Positions 57,001 through 60,133 of a stretch of 64,000 nt of DNA are shown in pieces. This DNA is from Undaria pinnatifida. Taxonomy: Eukaryota; Sar; Phaeophyceae; Laminariales; Alariaceae. Each line of letters starts with the position of its first letter. Position 1 is the stretch's first letter. The stretch is from positions 5,888,106 through 5,952,105 of the forward strand of contig JABAKD010000002.1 of the NCBI GenBank assembly GCA_012845835.1, in the 5' to 3' direction. Below the pieces are notes generated by a model. That model was not told the origin of the DNA, made no database searches, and saw only the letters and a program-made list of their open reading frames with translations. The translations under genes and the position numbers were made by a program.

Positions 57001-60000
57001 CATCAAGACCATCGGCATATCTTACTGGCGTGTTAACCTTACTCGACGCATGAGTGCATCCCAATACTTTCTCCAATTCCCTGAAAATAACTTCTCCGTT
57101 CCACTCACCCACCCCCAATACCCGAAAAAAAAAATAAATGCAAGAAATCACCACAAATTCATCACAAAGTTGCGGTGAAAACGAAACGCCTCCGTGTGCA
57201 AAGGCTTGATGAGAAAATCAGCATGCTGCAGTGTCGACGCTACGTGGACAACCTCAAACTCCCCGTTAGCAACACGTTCCCGAAGGAAGTGATGACGGGC
57301 ATCAATGTGCTTACTGTTGGGAGTGGTCACAGGGTTTTTTCGCTAAATGTATCGCCCTCTGGTTATCTTCCTTCACCGTGGTACACCCAACATCGCGGTC
57401 CGGGAAAATAAAACTCCAGAGATACCGCATGAAAATCGTCTCGCGAAAACCCGTGGCCATCGCCACATACTCTGCCTCCGTAGACGAAAGCGTAACGGAT
57501 TTCTGCGTCCTAGAGTAGAACGATACACAGGCACCAGCACACATGATAACTCCACCAGAGACAGACCTTCGGTCATTGGCCTCGTGCGCATAGTCCGCGT
57601 CCACGTACAACTCCAGCTGAACTCCATCACTCAGACCCCTCTGAAAAGTAATACCGTAAGTACTCGTCGATTTGATGTACATCATGATGTGCAGCGCTGC
57701 CTGCCAATGCAATAACTTTGGCGCTGCAGAGTATCTTGCCACTGCTCGAACCGCGTTAAGGATGTCCGGGCGGGTCTGGTTCGCCAGCCACATCGAATGC
57801 CCTACCAACGACCGAAAAGGCTCATCAACGTCTGGTTCATCGTGGTCAAACACCTCAAGCTTTAGGTCAACCACCGCAGGGATGCTCTTGCCGCGAGTGA
57901 CACCAAACTTCGCTACGGTACTTTCAGCGAAAACCTGCTGTGATATCGTCAACTTCCCTGCATCCCAGTCTCGAGAAAATCGGCAACCTGCGTACCACCG
58001 CAACTCCCCCAGGTTGTTGATAGGAACGAACTGGTTCAGGTCCTCACAAAACTTGTCACACCTACTCTTAAGCCCCATCGCAAATATGTCATCCACATGC
58101 ACTACTACTACGATAGAAACGGCCCCCGCTTCAACCAAACGCATAACACACGCATCAGCCTCACACTGCTCAAAACCAAGACCCCTCATGCCGCGTACCA
58201 AGTGATGGTGCCATTGCCGCGACGCCTGCTTCAAACCATACAGGCTGCGGCACAACTTAGCCACCTTACCGGACATCGACCCGCACCTCTTGGGGAGGCG
58301 CATGTAGACATCCTCACTTAGCTCTGACTGGACAAACGCCTGCTCGGCATCAAAATGGCATAAATCCAATTCCAACTCGCACGCTATGGCAGCCAGCAAA
58401 CGAATACTCGCAACTGATGGGCACGGGGAATACGTCTCGAAATAATCAACGCCTGCACGCTGCCCAAAGCCCCGCGCTACCAGCCTGGCCTTTGCCCGCA
58501 CTACTCTACCAAATTCGTTGACCTTCCAAGAATAAACCCACTTAGCAGAGATTACGTTGATGCCGTTTCGTTGCTAAGTGTCACCACATCTCTTGTCCAC
58601 CACAGCCATGAACGTCCCCGCGCGGTACAGACCGTCGAACTCAGTGTCCATGGCATCGAACCACACATCTCCGTGTTCATCCTCGCACGCTTCGCGATAC
58701 GAGTCGGGCGTTACCAACTCACTCGCAGGGCATGAAGGCAGTTCAGGAGCGGGCATGTGCGGAGGAGACTGGTCGGCAATGATCATAGCGATATTCTCCC
58801 GCGCGGCTAGCATCAAAACGAAGCCGTGCTGCGGGCCCAGGGCCCCCCGTTGTCGCGCCGCCGACCGCGTCACCGCCGGCAATACCCGCGGTTGCTGCTG
58901 CTGCTGCACCGGCACCTCCACAGCTCGGCTTTAGCTGACCATCGTCGCCCACACCGCCCCCGTCCCAGTGTGGTTCGCCTCCGCCCGCACCGCCCCCGTC
59001 CCATTGTTGTGCGCCTCCGCCCACACCGCCCCCGTCCCATTGTTGTGCGCCTCCGCCCACACCGCCCCCGTCCCATTGTTGTGCGCCTCCGCCCACACCG
59101 CCCCCGTCCCATTGTTGTGCGCCTCCGCCCACACCGCCCCCGTCCCATTGTTGTGCGCCTCCGCCCACACCGCCCCCGTCCCATTGTTGTGCGCCTCCGC
59201 CCACACCGCCCCCGTCCAATTGTTGTGCGCCTCCGCCCACACCGCCCCCGTCCCATTGTTGTGCGCCTCCGCCCACACCGCCCCCGTCCCATTGCTGTAC
59301 GCCTCCGCCCATACCGGCCCCGTCCAATGCGTCGCCGTGAATTACGAAGCCAGTTTGGTGCTGAGGCCAAGCTCCCGGTGGTGATGGTGGTGGTGTGCTG
59401 CTGTAGTGCTCCTGGGGGGGCGGAGGGCCGTGCGGAGGGGCCGCCACAATGTTTGCATGCATGCGGGTGGGCGGAGCAGTGCGGCATTGCCTGGCCATGT
59501 GACCGTAAGCTCCACAAGTGCTGCAGACCCCCGAAAAAACGTTCGGCGCTCGACAAATGTCGGACTTGTGCCCGAGGGCACCACACCGACCGCACTTGTA
59601 CACTTCCCCCATGGACGCTCCTGGAGGCGGAGGAGACTCCGGCTGGTACCACCCACTTCCGGTGTTACCTGCCCCACCAATGCCCCCCGGCCTCAGCTGG
59701 TGCTGGGGCTGCTGCTGCGGCTGGGGTGGGTGCTGCTGCTGCTGGTGCTGGTGCTGGTAACTATGGTCTGCACCCCCACGCTGCTGCTGTTGCCCTCTCC
59801 CCAACTGCTGCTGCTGCTGCTGCCCATACGGCCGCTGCTGCAGCTGCTGTTGCTGCCCAAACGGCCGCTGCTGCCGCTGCTGTTGCTGCCCATACGGCCG
59901 CTGCTGCTGCTGCTGTTGCTGCCCAAACGGCCGCTGCTGCTGCTGCTGTTGCTGCCCAAACGGCCGCTGCTGCTGCTGCTGTTGCTGCCCATACGGCCGC

Positions 60001-60096
60001 TGCTGCTGCTGCTGTTGCTGCCCATACGGCCGCTGTTGCTGCTGCTGTTGCTGCCCATACGGCCGCTGCTGCTGCTGCTGTTGCTGTCCATACGAC

Positions 60097-60133
<37 letters not shown>

